The position numbers and the translations under genes are program-made. Below, in pieces: positions 51,681-60,714 of a stretch of 64,000 nucleotides of DNA (within the stretch, counting starts at the first letter, position 1; every line of letters begins with the position of its first letter). The stretch covers positions 1-64,000 of the forward strand of contig NZ_VLNR01000037.1 of NCBI RefSeq assembly GCF_007489275.1, given 5' to 3'. This DNA is from Aquimarina algiphila (GTDB lineage Bacteria; Bacteroidota; Bacteroidia; Flavobacteriales; Flavobacteriaceae). Under the pieces are notes generated by a model that ran no database searches, was not told where the DNA came from, and was given only the letters and a program-made list of their open reading frames with translations.

Positions 51681-54176
51681 ATGAGACATTTGATTTTAGG
51701 AGTATTTCTCACTTTTTTTTGCTCAACTTTCATTCATTCACAAACTAAAATAGGCGGACAGGTATTCGATAGTAATAAACAACCTGTACCCTTTGCCAAT
51801 ATCGTATTTGTAAACTCTACAATTGGTACGATTACAGATGAGAATGGTAGATTTTATATGGAATCTGAAAATAACTATTCTAGTATAAAGGTTTCATTTA
51901 TTGGTTTTAAAACCAAAACTATCAAGCTCACCAAAGCGGTTACGTACAAAATGGAAATCCTTCTTGAAGAGGAAGCTGCAACATTAGACGAGGTTGTTAT
52001 TTACAAAGGAAAAACTTCTAAAAAAAATAATCCTGCAATAGATATTCTAAAGAAAATCTGGGATAACCGAAGAGAAAATGGTGTAAAAAAGTTTAAGCAA
52101 TACACTTATGATAAATACGAGAAACTAGAATTTGATTTAAATACCATAGATAGCTCTCTGATTAATAGCAGAATTTTTAATGGTATGGAATTCATTTTTG
52201 ATGATGTAGATACTTCTCGAATAACAGGGAAGACTTATTTACCTATTTTCCTGAATGAAGCCAGTTCAAAAGTGTATGGAGATAATATCCTTAATGAATC
52301 TAAAGAAGTTCTAACAGGAAATAAAAATGCAGGTTTTAGTGATAACCAAACATTAATTGCTTTTGTTAAAGATTTGTATTCAGACTACGACATTTATGAT
52401 AATTATCTAAAATTCTTTGATAAAAGTTTTACTAGTCCTTTATCTAGAACTGGTGTTGGTGTATATAATTATGTCCTTTCAGATAGCGCTTATATTGGTA
52501 ACAAATGGTGTTATAACATCATATATTATCCTAGAAGGAAAAATGAACTAACCTTTAAAGGAGATTTCTGGGTAAATGATACTACCTGGGCTATTAAAGA
52601 AATAAATCTGGAAATCACAAAAAGTGCAAATATTAACTGGGTAAAGGACCTTTATATTGAACAGGAGTTTGATGTATTAAACGATTCAATTTTTTTAATC
52701 ACCAAAGACTATTTCCAATCCGATTTTGCTTTTAGTAAAAAAGAAAAATCTCGTGGAGTCTATGGTAAAAGGACGACCCTATATGACAAGTATAAATTTG
52801 ACATAAAAAAGGATAGAAAATTTTACCAAACCCAGGTAGATCCCTATGATCAGGATATTTATAATCGCGAAGATTCTTTCTGGGAAAATGCCAGAATGGA
52901 AGAATTAAACAAGGATGAACAAAAAGTATATAAATTATTAGACACGCTTAGAACTGTAAAAGCTTTTAAACGTCTTTATAATATAGGAACCATATTAGCT
53001 ACGGGGTATGTAGAATTTAATGGTTTTGATTTTGGTCCTTTATTCTCCACTATTGGATATAATGATATTGAAGGATTTAGATTAAGAGCAGGTGGTAGAA
53101 CTTATTTTACATCTAATGACAGATGGCGTATAGAAGGATATGGAGCATATGGATTTAAGGACCAAAAATTTAAATATGGCATCTCTGGTAAATACCTTAT
53201 TGATCGAAAGTCCAGACTTATTGTTTCTGGAGGAAATCGAAGGGATGTAGAACAGTTAGGAGCAAGTTTAACAAACACAAATGATGTAGAGGGTAGAAGT
53301 CTTGCTTCGTCATCTATTATAGCAACTGGCGATAATGACAGGTTAACTTCTATCAATTTATCAGCGCTCTCGTTGGCTATTGAACCCAGAAAGAATCTTA
53401 TTTTTGGAGTCACTGGTTCATATCGAAATTTAAAACCTGCAGATCGATCGTTATTTAGTCTCGATTTTGTAGATCCAGAAACTAATGAACTTCAATCTGA
53501 AATACAACAGACCGAAATAGCAACGTCACTCGCGTATTTCCCGGGTCGAAAGACTACAGGGTATGGTGTAGATAGAGTAACCGTAAATGAAGGTGATTTT
53601 GCTACTTTATTCCTTAATTACAGCGCAGGTTTACAAGGTATTATCGATAGTGATTTTGAATATCAAAAAATTCAATTCTTATATCAACAACCTTGGAACA
53701 TAGGTGGTTTTGGACGATTAAATAGTACTTTAGAAGTAGGTAAAACATTTGGAGATGTGCCTCTTGGGTTATTAAGTGTTATCCCTGGAAATCAAACTTA
53801 CTTATCTATTTACAATACATTTCCTTTACTTAATTTTTATGAATTTGTAACCGATACTTATGCTACGTTACACTTAGAACATAATTTCAACGGAAGAATA
53901 TTTTCAAGAATTCCATTCTTAAGAAAGTTAAATCTTAGAGAGTTAGTTGGAGTACGTGCAGCATGGGGCCAGTTATCAAATGACAATATTTTATTAAGTG
54001 CTCCATCCAATGAAATCTTAATCGCTCCAGAAGACGAGGCTTATTGGGAGTATAGTTTGGGTGTTGGAAATATTTTTAAAATTTTTAGAATAGACTTTCA
54101 TTTTAGAGGAAACTATTTTGATAATCCTGACGCACGTAAATTTGGAGTTACAGGGTCTTTTGGCTTTTACTTCTAA
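51681..54176 (+). CDS. DUF5686 outer-membrane protein with CarboxypepD_reg domain
   Basis: 831 residues: a signal peptide (about 1-20, 'CSTFIHSQ'), a carboxypeptidase-regulatory-like domain (about 22-105; 'IGGQVFDSNKQPVPFANIVFVNSTIGTITDENGRFYM...FIGFKTKTIKL'), and the DUF5686 region ('AIDILKKIWDNRRENGVKKFKQYTYDKYEKLEFDLNTID', 'YYPRRKNELTFKGDFWVNDTTWAIKEINLEI'). It ends in a barrel-like tail whose last strand '...VTGSFGFYF' closes with aromatic Phe, typical of outer-membrane proteins. DUF5686 proteins are Bacteroidota-specific and of unknown function. It follows pdhB by 117 bp but is functionally unrelated. Confidence 0.9.
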   Translation: MRHLILGVFLTFFCSTFIHSQTKIGGQVFDSNKQPVPFANIVFVNSTIGTITDENGRFYMESENNYSSIKVSFIGFKTKTIKLTKAVTYKMEILLEEEAATLDEVVIYKGKTSKKNNPAIDILKKIWDNRRENGVKKFKQYTYDKYEKLEFDLNTIDSSLINSRIFNGMEFIFDDVDTSRITGKTYLPIFLNEASSKVYGDNILNESKEVLTGNKNAGFSDNQTLIAFVKDLYSDYDIYDNYLKFFDKSFTSPLSRTGVGVYNYVLSDSAYIGNKWCYNIIYYPRRKNELTFKGDFWVNDTTWAIKEINLEITKSANINWVKDLYIEQEFDVLNDSIFLITKDYFQSDFAFSKKEKSRGVYGKRTTLYDKYKFDIKKDRKFYQTQVDPYDQDIYNREDSFWENARMEELNKDEQKVYKLLDTLRTVKAFKRLYNIGTILATGYVEFNGFDFGPLFSTIGYNDIEGFRLRAGGRTYFTSNDRWRIEGYGAYGFKDQKFKYGISGKYLIDRKSRLIVSGGNRRDVEQLGASLTNTNDVEGRSLASSSIIATGDNDRLTSINLSALSLAIEPRKNLIFGVTGSYRNLKPADRSLFSLDFVDPETNELQSEIQQTEIATSLAYFPGRKTTGYGVDRVTVNEGDFATLFLNYSAGLQGIIDSDFEYQKIQFLYQQPWNIGGFGRLNSTLEVGKTFGDVPLGLLSVIPGNQTYLSIYNTFPLLNFYEFVTDTYATLHLEHNFNGRIFSRIPFLRKLNLRELVGVRAAWGQLSNDNILLSAPSNEILIAPEDEAYWEYSLGVGNIFKIFRIDFHFRGNYFDNPDARKFGVTGSFGFYF

Positions 54177-54341
54177 AACAAAGGGAATCAAATTATAATA
54201 TAGAAATAATAAACTATTGTTTTTACTTAGCAAAGTATAGGTTCTTTTTTCTGAAAACGTTATAGTTTATCTCTACGTTAAGATTTCATAAGAAATATAA
54301 TAATTTTTCCTTATAAATTTTAACTAACCCCTTGTAATACC

Positions 54342-54349
54342 TATCTTTG
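54342..54349 (+). promoter_or_regulatory. -7 box of ppa
   Basis: TATCTTTG, an exact TAnnTTTG match 26 bp before the ATG; the -33 side has no clear TTG at 17-23 bp. Confidence 0.4.
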
Positions 54350-54375
54350 CCGCCCAATAAAAAGAGAATAAACTT

Positions 54376-54906
54376 ATGAGCGCAGCTAACAGCGAAAGCT
54401 TTGATGTACTTATCGAGATTCCTAAAGGAAGTCGAAATAAATACGAATATGATTTTGATATAAAAAAAATACGATATGATCGTATGATTTTTTCATCTAT
54501 GATGTATCCAGCAGATTATGGATTTATTCCAGAAACTCTGGCATTAGATGGAGATCCACTGGATGTTTTGGTACTTGTTACAGAACCAACATTCCCTGGT
54601 TGTGTAATGGAAGTAAAACCTATTGGTGTTTTCCACATGACCGACGAAAAAGGACCTGATGAAAAAATTATATGTGTCCCAATTGCTGATCCAATAGCAA
54701 GTAGACTTGCTGATCTTAAGGAAATGAACCCTCACCTTATCAAAGAGATTGAGCATTTTTTCCAAGTGTACAAAGATCTGGAAAGAAAAAAAGTTGATGT
54801 TGGTGGATGGGGTAATATTGACGAAGCTAAAGAAATTATCAAAGCATGTGTTAAACGCTTTGACGAAATTGAAAATAGACCAGAAGGATTATTTAGCATT
54901 TCTTAA
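54376..54906 (+). CDS. ppa: Soluble inorganic pyrophosphatase (family I)
   Basis: The 176-residue cytosolic enzyme hydrolyses pyrophosphate to two phosphates, pulling biosynthetic reactions forward. Seen: 'VLIEIPKGSRNKYEYDFDIKKIRYDR', 'MMYPADYGFIPETLALDGDPLDVLVL' with the metal-binding D58-x-D60-x-x-D63 cluster, and 'DEKIICVPIADP'. The length matches bacterial family I enzymes. It lies 1 kb from the ion-pumping membrane pyrophosphatase gene, so the cell has both a wasteful and an energy-conserving way to use pyrophosphate. Confidence 0.96.
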   Translation: MSAANSESFDVLIEIPKGSRNKYEYDFDIKKIRYDRMIFSSMMYPADYGFIPETLALDGDPLDVLVLVTEPTFPGCVMEVKPIGVFHMTDEKGPDEKIICVPIADPIASRLADLKEMNPHLIKEIEHFFQVYKDLERKKVDVGGWGNIDEAKEIIKACVKRFDEIENRPEGLFSIS

Positions 54907-54938
54907 GTAAGCTATATACAATCTTTAAAATAAAAGAC

Positions 54939-54962
54939 GTGATATTTCATCTGAAATATCAC
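54939..54962 (+). terminator. Terminator of ppa, convergent
   Basis: A perfect 11-bp stem (54939-54949 with 54952-54962) is followed by CTTTTATTTT, 32 bp after the ppa stop and at the stop end of the opposing gene. Confidence 0.8.
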
Positions 54963-54965
54963 CTT

Positions 54966-55736
54966 TTATTTTACATCATACTCATCTGGAAACTCCCGTT
55001 CATATAATTTCATTTGAGATCTACTCATATGCTCTGTAATATTATAATTTCTTTTATATTTATATTGGATAAGTATTGGATAATTTATCTTGTAGTTTAC
55101 ATTGATCAGATTTCCATCATCATATTCAAAAATATTAAAAGCCCAATAACTATGGGCATTAGTACGTTCTAGATTCATCGTTACAATCTCATAATTTCCA
55201 TCGTTATCAACATCTCTTTCTACTCGGTTTTCATCAATCATCATATCATAAAAAGACACTTTTTTAAACAAACCATCTTCCCTTTGAAATAAATACATCA
55301 CCTTAACCAGCATACCCATTATACCATTTCCTGTACCTTGATGCACCAATTTCACATCTTTAAGACCATCTCCATTGATATCTGAAACAATCACAAGTGT
55401 CCCATTCATCGTTAATGGCGAAAAAGAACCCGGTTGTTTTATGTTCTGAATTTGACTTTTATTTCTAAAAACCCTAATCTCTCCCATAGCTGTCGTCTTC
55501 TCTAACCAAGTTAATTGAATAGTGAGTTTATCTTCATTACTAAAGAAATGATCTATAGATAAAGTACAATCATACCTTCCTTTTGTGTCTATTCTATCAT
55601 AAATTTTCCAATCTCTATGCATTGTATAGTTCGGTGACGAATAACTCTCAAATGGATACTGAGCTTCAACAAAGCTTACTGAAAAAAAAGTGAAAAATAG
55701 TATTAGAAACAAAGTTCTTTGAATAGGTATACGCAT
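54966..55736 (-). CDS. Secreted protein of unknown function with DxDxDG-like repeats
   Basis: About 256 residues with a signal peptide ('LFLILFFTFFSVSFVEAQ'). Two calcium-binding-like loops, 'VSDINGDGLKDVKL' and 'RDVDNDGNYEIVTM', resemble those of FG-GAP/VCBS-type or dockerin-like repeats and are set in predicted beta-strands; the region between them reads 'VHQGTGNGIMGMLVKVMYLFQREDGLFKKVSF'. I do not recognise a family. An ATG three codons upstream (55745) is an equally possible start. It stands alone, convergent with ppa and divergent from hppA. Probably periplasmic or outer-membrane associated. Confidence 0.72.
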   Translation of the reverse strand: MRIPIQRTLFLILFFTFFSVSFVEAQYPFESYSSPNYTMHRDWKIYDRIDTKGRYDCTLSIDHFFSNEDKLTIQLTWLEKTTAMGEIRVFRNKSQIQNIKQPGSFSPLTMNGTLVIVSDINGDGLKDVKLVHQGTGNGIMGMLVKVMYLFQREDGLFKKVSFYDMMIDENRVERDVDNDGNYEIVTMNLERTNAHSYWAFNIFEYDDGNLINVNYKINYPILIQYKYKRNYNITEHMSRSQMKLYEREFPDEYDVK

Positions 55737-55864
55737 ATTAAACATATTTTAAAAATGTTGATAAAATTAAAATATCTTTACCATAGAAAAACTCCCTGAA
55801 AACCGTAGTTTTATCAATATTTCCAGCGTTCGATTATCATTTTCTCTACTATTTAACTATACTT

Positions 55865-55893
55865 TTGTATTTAGGGTATTTTTACTACATTTA
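55865..55893 (+). promoter_or_regulatory. Candidate promoter of hppA
   Basis: TTG at 55865-55867 and TACATTTA at 55886-55893 are 18 bp apart, close to the Bacteroidota TTG/TAnnTTTG layout, and end 27 bp before the ATG. A second box, TACTTTTG (55860-55867), overlaps the TTG and could be an alternative -7. Confidence 0.45.
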
Positions 55894-55920
55894 GCGACTA
55901 ATTAAACTAAAAAGACATTT

Positions 55921-58320
55921 ATGCAATCAAATATGATTTATGTGCCAATTGTTTTGGCACTATTAGGGCTAATTTATATGCTTATTAAGAAATCTTGGGT
56001 AATGAAACAAGATGCCGGTGATGGCAAGATGAAAGAAATTTCGGATCATATTTATGAAGGTGCCTTGGCTTTCTTAAATGCAGAATATAAACTTCTTGCA
56101 ATATTTGTCGTAATAGTCAGTATATTATTATTTATTGTTTCTATCGTAGTTGATACAACACACTGGTTAATTGTAATCGCTTTTGTTTTTGGAGCTGTAT
56201 TTTCTGCTTTTGCAGGAAATATAGGAATGAAAATTGCTACCAAAACAAATGTTAGAACTACCCAGGCAGCTCGTACTAGTTTACCAAATGCACTTAAAAT
56301 ATCTTTTGGAGGAGGTACGGTAATGGGACTGGGAGTTGCAGGATTAGCCGTATTAGGTTTAACCGCATTCTTTATTATATTTTATCATGTCTTTATGGGA
56401 GGTGAATGGGTTTCTACAGATAAAATGACCATAGTTTTAGAAACATTGGCCGGGTTTTCTCTAGGTGCAGAATCCATTGCTTTATTTGCTCGTGTAGGTG
56501 GAGGTATTTATACAAAAGCTGCAGATGTTGGAGCTGACCTTGTTGGTAAAGTAGAAGCAGGTATCCCAGAAGATGATCCTCGTAACCCTGCTACTATTGC
56601 AGATAATGTAGGTGATAATGTAGGTGATGTTGCTGGTATGGGGGCTGATTTATTTGGATCTTATGTAGCAACTGTTCTTGCAGCAATGGTATTAGGAAAT
56701 TATGTAATTAAGGATATGGGAGGCTCTATTACAGATGCTTTTGGAGGTATTGGACCGATTCTATTACCTATGGCAATTGCAGGTGTTGGTATCGTTATCT
56801 CAGTAATAGGTACAATGCTTGTTAAAATAAAAAGTAATGATGCCAAAGAAGCTCAAGTAATGGGAGCGCTGAATGTGGGGAACTGGACATCAATTATCTT
56901 AGTTGCAGCAGCTTGTTTTGCACTGTGTACCTGGATGCTACCCGAAACAATGAAAATGGAATTCTTTGGAGAAGGACTTGTAGAGATTTCTTCGATGAGA
57001 GTTTTTTATGCAACTTTAGTTGGTTTGATCGTAGGAGCAGTAATTTCATCAGTAACCGAATATTATACAGGATTAGGGAAGTCACCTATCCTTAAAATTG
57101 TACAACAATCAAGTACAGGTGCTGGAACCAATATTATTGCTGGTTTAGCAACAGGTATGATTTCTACATTCCCTTCTGTATTATTGTTTGCAGGAGCCAT
57201 TTGGGCATCTTATGCTTTTGCAGGATTTTATGGAGTTGCATTGGCAGCATCTGCAATGATGGCTACTACAGCAATGCAATTAGCCATTGATGCTTTTGGA
57301 CCTATCTCAGACAATGCTGGTGGTATTGCAGAAATGAGCGAACAAGAACCTATAGTAAGAGAACGTACAGATATATTAGATTCTGTTGGTAATACAACAG
57401 CAGCGACAGGAAAAGGATTTGCAATTGCCTCTGCGGCATTGACATCCTTGGCCTTATTTGCTGCTTATGTTACCTTTACAGGAATTGATGGTATTAATAT
57501 TTTTAAAGCACCGGTTTTAGCCATGTTATTTGTTGGAGGTATGGTACCTGTAGTATTTTCTGCCTTAGCTATGAATGCAGTAGGAAAAGCAGCTATGGAA
57601 ATGGTACAGGAAGTCCGTCGCCAATTTAAGGACATCCCCGGAATTATGGAAGGTACAGGAAAACCAGAATATGATAAATGTGTTGCTATTTCTACTAAAG
57701 CCTCTCTTAAAGAAATGATGTTACCCGGTTTATTAACCATCGGATTTCCTTTGGTAATAGCTTTTGTTCCTTTATTATTTGGAATGAACACCTTAGCAAT
57801 TGCTGAAATGCTAGGTGGATATATGGCAGGAGTTACCGTAAGTGGTGTATTATGGGCCATCTTCCAAAATAATGCAGGTGGTGCATGGGATAATGCTAAA
57901 AAATCGTTTGAAGCTGGTGTTGAGATTAATGGAGAAATGACATATAAAGGTTCTGATGCTCATAAAGCAGCCGTTACCGGAGATACTGTTGGAGATCCAT
58001 TTAAAGATACATCTGGTCCATCAATGAACATTTTAATTAAATTGACATGTCTTATTGGTCTCGTAATTGCACCTATTTTAGGAGGTCATACTTCAGAAAC
58101 TGCTGTTGCTGAAGATCAAATTGAAGTACTACAATCTAAGGACAATACTTCTGAAAAGAAAATGGAAGTAACTATGAAAGTGGAAAATGATTTGGCAATA
58201 GCTACAGTAACTATAAATACTTCAGAAAACGGAAAAATAAAACGTGAAGTAAGAGAATTACAAGGATCTGAATCAGAAATAAAAGCCGAAATCGCAGCAA
58301 TAAGAGCTTCTTTGAAGTAA
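55921..58320 (+). CDS. hppA: Membrane-bound ion-pumping pyrophosphatase with C-terminal extension
   Basis: A 799-residue, roughly 16-helix pump that uses pyrophosphate hydrolysis to move H+ or Na+ out of the cytosol. Seen: the catalytic segment '[56 protein letters not shown]' and the downstream '[21 protein letters not shown]'. '[18 protein letters not shown]' has Ala at the site where K+-independent enzymes carry Lys, so a K+-dependent type is likely. Ion choice is not decidable by eye. Unusual: after the last helix (about residue 720) a roughly 79-residue soluble tail follows, rich in Glu/Lys ('[36 protein letters not shown]'), absent from typical enzymes. ppa lies 1 kb upstream. Confidence 0.95.
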   Translation: MQSNMIYVPIVLALLGLIYMLIKKSWVMKQDAGDGKMKEISDHIYEGALAFLNAEYKLLAIFVVIVSILLFIVSIVVDTTHWLIVIAFVFGAVFSAFAGNIGMKIATKTNVRTTQAARTSLPNALKISFGGGTVMGLGVAGLAVLGLTAFFIIFYHVFMGGEWVSTDKMTIVLETLAGFSLGAESIALFARVGGGIYTKAADVGADLVGKVEAGIPEDDPRNPATIADNVGDNVGDVAGMGADLFGSYVATVLAAMVLGNYVIKDMGGSITDAFGGIGPILLPMAIAGVGIVISVIGTMLVKIKSNDAKEAQVMGALNVGNWTSIILVAAACFALCTWMLPETMKMEFFGEGLVEISSMRVFYATLVGLIVGAVISSVTEYYTGLGKSPILKIVQQSSTGAGTNIIAGLATGMISTFPSVLLFAGAIWASYAFAGFYGVALAASAMMATTAMQLAIDAFGPISDNAGGIAEMSEQEPIVRERTDILDSVGNTTAATGKGFAIASAALTSLALFAAYVTFTGIDGINIFKAPVLAMLFVGGMVPVVFSALAMNAVGKAAMEMVQEVRRQFKDIPGIMEGTGKPEYDKCVAISTKASLKEMMLPGLLTIGFPLVIAFVPLLFGMNTLAIAEMLGGYMAGVTVSGVLWAIFQNNAGGAWDNAKKSFEAGVEINGEMTYKGSDAHKAAVTGDTVGDPFKDTSGPSMNILIKLTCLIGLVIAPILGGHTSETAVAEDQIEVLQSKDNTSEKKMEVTMKVENDLAIATVTINTSENGKIKREVRELQGSESEIKAEIAAIRASLK

Positions 58321-58341
58321 AAATATAAAAATTAATGTCTA

Positions 58342-58370
58342 AACAACCTCGCTCTTTGGGCGAGGTTGTT
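58342..58370 (+). terminator. Terminator of hppA
   Basis: A perfect 11-bp GC-rich stem (58342-58352 with 58360-58370), 7-nt loop, then TTATTTTTATT, 21 bp after the stop codon. Confidence 0.85.
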
Positions 58371-58398
58371 TATTTTTATTTAAAATCTATATTTTTTC

Positions 58399-59400
58399 AT
58401 GTTCAAGAAAAAAGCTTTACGAATTAATACGTATCTGGGGTATGGCACAAGCACTCTTTTTCGTGCCACCGGAAGAGCCCTTGAAGATGAAAATGTTGAT
58501 TTTAGTACAAATCAGAGCGTCTTCAAAACATTACGTAATATTTATAGACAATTTGAAAGTGACGAAATCAGAAATATTCCAATAGAAATAAAATTACCCA
58601 ACGGTAAAATCATAGAAACTCAAACAGATCAAGAAGGATATTATCATCTTGAACTTGACATCGATACTCTTTTTGAACATAAAAACAATAGAGGTTGGAT
58701 ACCCTATACTGCTTCATATAAAAAAGAAAATAAATATAAAACCATAAGTAGTAATAACGAGTTTAAAAGCGAAATGCTTATTCCATCAGATCAGGCTGAT
58801 TTTGGAATCATAAGTGATATTGATGATACTATTCTACATACAGGAGTGGCATCTTTATTTAAGTGGAGAGTAATCGCCAATACTGTTTTTAAAAATTTTG
58901 ATAAAAGAACAGCAATAGAAGGTACTGTAAAGTTTTATAAAAAACTACATCTAGGTATAAAAGGATCATCTAATAATCCTTTTTTTTATGTTAGTAATAG
59001 CCCTTGGAACTTATACGATTACCTGAGTGCATTTTTTAAGAAAAATCATTTTCCTAAAGGTCCGATTTTACTTAGAGATTTTAGAACTCCTTTTGATAAA
59101 ACACCAAAACCTAAAATACCTCATAAGCAATCTGAGATTCTAAATCTTTTAAAGATGTATCCACATTTAAACTTTATTCTTATTGGAGACAGTGGAGAAA
59201 AAGATGCAGATATCTATACAAAGATCGCAGAAGAGTATCCAAGACGAATTCTTGCTATATATTTAAGAAATGTAAAGCATCGTCGCAAAGAAAAGCGCAT
59301 CAAAAAAATTATACACGCTTTTAACGTATGTCCTATTTTACTAATTCATACATCAGAAGAAGCAATAGCACATGCTAAAACATCAGGTTTTATTCATTAA
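58399..59400 (+). CDS. App1-family (DUF2183) phosphatase-like protein
   Basis: 333 residues. The DUF2183/App1 catalytic domain has the HAD-type motif 'DFGIISDIDDTILHTGV' (D140-x-D142-x-T144), 'FFYVSNSPWNLYDYLSAFFKKNHFPKGPILLRDF', and 'HPHLNFILIGDSGEKDADIYTKIAEEYPRRILAIYLRNV'-type acid cluster near 250-285. Yeast App1 is a phosphatidate phosphatase; bacterial members probably dephosphorylate lipids or related substrates. No signal peptide, so cytosolic or membrane-peripheral. The last codons overlap the stop of the opposing S24 repressor gene by 4 bp, so the two genes converge with no terminator between them. Confidence 0.9.
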   Translation: MFKKKALRINTYLGYGTSTLFRATGRALEDENVDFSTNQSVFKTLRNIYRQFESDEIRNIPIEIKLPNGKIIETQTDQEGYYHLELDIDTLFEHKNNRGWIPYTASYKKENKYKTISSNNEFKSEMLIPSDQADFGIISDIDDTILHTGVASLFKWRVIANTVFKNFDKRTAIEGTVKFYKKLHLGIKGSSNNPFFYVSNSPWNLYDYLSAFFKKNHFPKGPILLRDFRTPFDKTPKPKIPHKQSEILNLLKMYPHLNFILIGDSGEKDADIYTKIAEEYPRRILAIYLRNVKHRRKEKRIKKIIHAFNVCPILLIHTSEEAIAHAKTSGFIH

Positions 59401-60164
59401 ATCTTCAAGCCTCTCACCTCAGAAGTTAATGCTACCATAGCTTCCTGTAGTTTCTTAATACTTGCTGTATCAGAATTTGCATCAATGTTAAAACTTAGTT
59501 TACTATTAATTTCCCAAAGTTCTGTAATTTGATGGGTTTGAATGGTATAAGGAAGATATTCTGAATTTAAAGAAACCAATGTTATTACAGAGACATCTTC
59601 ATTTTTTCTAATCTTTTTCACTACCACACTATCCTCTAGAACAACTACACAAATAGTATTATTACTTACCTCAGACAAGTTATTCACGGCTTTTCCTATT
59701 ACCCACTCTTTAGGCTCAAATAAAGGTAACATACTATCTCCTTCAACCTGAAATCCACGATACGTGGCATTTCTATATTCTGGTAATGGAATATCAAAAG
59801 CAGGCAATTGTTGATACCAATCCAAATCCTGAACATTATGAGGATATCCTGCAGCTGCTTTTACATTGACTAAAACTATGTTCTCATTATTCTCAGAATC
59901 TATGGTTACCACTTTTGGAGAAACATCCCCAAGATGTAATTGTATCTTTTTTTGGGTACTTTCACCAAATAACCATAACGGATTAATATTAAACTTATCA
60001 AGTAATCTGGCCACTACTCTTCCCGAAATTTTAGTCTTCCCTCTTTCTATATCAGCTGTAGAATTTTTAATCTGTAAAACTTTGGCAAAATCAGATTGGG
60101 TATAATGGTTCTCTTCGCGAATTTGTTTAAATCGCTTAATGGTTTGGTCAGTTGAATTATCCAT
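59397..60164 (-). CDS. XRE-S24 (LexA/CI-like) transcriptional repressor
   Basis: 255 residues. An N-terminal XRE helix-turn-helix ('IKRFKQIREENHYTQSDFAKVLQIKNSTADIERGKTKISGRVVARLLDKF', about 9-58) is joined to a C-terminal S24 peptidase/LexA-fold domain (about 97-220). A possible self-cleavage bond Ala105-Gly106 lies in 'VNVKAAAGYPHN'; nucleophile Ser144 lies in 'VEGDSMLPL' and general base Lys183 in 'DSVVVKKI', with spacing like lambda CI and LexA. A short helix ends the protein. It is divergent from the DUF559/radical-SAM/DUF4130 operon. Three palindromes in the shared promoter are the likely operators, one over its own -33 box (autorepression). No phage genes are near, so it is not a prophage repressor remnant by context. 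Confidence 0.92.
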   Translation of the reverse strand: MDNSTDQTIKRFKQIREENHYTQSDFAKVLQIKNSTADIERGKTKISGRVVARLLDKFNINPLWLFGESTQKKIQLHLGDVSPKVVTIDSENNENIVLVNVKAAAGYPHNVQDLDWYQQLPAFDIPLPEYRNATYRGFQVEGDSMLPLFEPKEWVIGKAVNNLSEVSNNTICVVVLEDSVVVKKIRKNEDVSVITLVSLNSEYLPYTIQTHQITELWEINSKLSFNIDANSDTASIKKLQEAMVALTSEVRGLKI

Positions 60165-60225
60165 GAAATCGAAATTTTAATATTATTATCTTACAAAACA
60201 GCACCTGTACTTGGGATAATCATAA

Positions 60226-60255
60226 CAAAGATAATAGATTTTGGAATATTTCCAA
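60226..60255 (-). promoter_or_regulatory. Promoter of the S24 repressor gene
   Basis: On the minus strand, TTG (60255-60253) and TATCTTTG (60233-60226) are 19 bp apart, matching the Bacteroidota -33/-7 pattern. The first palindrome (60241-60255) covers the -33 element and most of the spacer. Confidence 0.6.
60241..60255. promoter_or_regulatory. Operator palindrome 1: TTGGAATATTTCCAA
   Basis: A perfect 6-bp inverted repeat with a 3-bp spacer, overlapping the repressor gene's own -33 box. It shares the TGGAA-N3-TTCCA core with the two sites below. Confidence 0.65.
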
Positions 60256-60280
60256 TTTTAACATAATTTTATTTTAATAT

Positions 60281-60299
60281 TTATGGAATTTTTCCATAA
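60281..60299. promoter_or_regulatory. Operator palindrome 2: TTATGGAATTTTTCCATAA
   Basis: A perfect 8-bp inverted repeat with a 3-bp spacer, just upstream of and touching the operon's -7 box. Its centre is 42 bp (about four helical turns) from that of palindrome 1. Confidence 0.65.
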
Positions 60300-60304
60300 A
60301 TTTG
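60297..60304 (+). promoter_or_regulatory. -7 box of the DUF559/radical-SAM operon
   Basis: TAAATTTG is an exact TAnnTTTG match, 26 bp before the ATG at 60331, placed between operator palindromes 2 and 3. The -33 region has only TTTTAA, so the promoter may be intrinsically weak. Confidence 0.5.
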
Positions 60305-60316
60305 GAAAAATTACAA
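60302..60316. promoter_or_regulatory. Operator palindrome 3: TTGGAAAAATTACAA
   Basis: It matches palindrome 1 in layout with one mismatch between arms. Its centre is 19 bp (about two turns) from palindrome 2, and it overlaps the likely transcription start of the operon. Confidence 0.5.
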
Positions 60317-60330
60317 CTAAATCCATCATT

Positions 60331-60714
60331 ATGTCTTCACAAAGCATCCCGCTGTATCAAAAAGTATCTGAGAAAATTATCCGTCACTCCTTGGATAACT
60401 CCATTACTGCAGTAGATCAACTTCAACAGAAACTTGCTGAAAAAGGATTCCGTTTCCTTCGAAATCAAAATCTTAACAATTACACTTTTGATTTCTATTG
60501 TCCTATTTTAAAAATTGCTATAGAAATTGATAGCTATGCGCATGAATTTTCGGATATCCATAATCTTGATGCTCCAAAAAAACTATACATCTCTTCACTA
60601 GGCATAACCGTACTTAGGTTCACAGATTATCAGATTCTAACGGATATTGAAGAAATTTCAAGAACTGTAAAAAGTTTAATAAGTACTTCAAACGAACGTA
60701 TCTATGTCGTTTGA
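60331..60714 (+). CDS. DUF559 (Vsr/restriction-endonuclease-like) small protein
   Basis: 127 residues. The C-terminal 80 residues match the DUF559 endonuclease-like fold: 'LQQKLAEKGFRFLRNQNLNNYTFDFYCPILKIAIEIDSYAHEF...DAPKKLYISSLGITVLRFTDYQILTDIEEI'. Acidic residues in 'YTFDFYCPILKIAIEID' correspond to the (D/E)...D-x-E/E-x-D metal site of Vsr-type nucleases. The frame is open from 60283, but that ATG lies inside operator palindrome 2, so the start at 60331 was chosen. It overlaps the radical-SAM gene by 11 bp. The likely role is a nuclease step in the repair cassette; enzymatic activity is unproven. Confidence 0.85.
   Translation: MSSQSIPLYQKVSEKIIRHSLDNSITAVDQLQQKLAEKGFRFLRNQNLNNYTFDFYCPILKIAIEIDSYAHEFSDIHNLDAPKKLYISSLGITVLRFTDYQILTDIEEISRTVKSLISTSNERIYVV

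Noticed and set aside
57465..57860. 131-codon minus-strand ORF inside hppA
   Set aside because: Antisense to conserved pump helices, no recognisable protein.
59397..60164. S24 repressor as a prophage remnant
   Set aside because: No integrase, structural, lysis or replication phage genes are nearby, and the divergent operon is repair-like.
60283..60330. Sixteen-codon N-terminal extension of the DUF559 gene
   Set aside because: The ATG at 60283 lies inside a perfect palindrome and the extension spans the likely promoter; the ATG at 60331 begins the conserved part.
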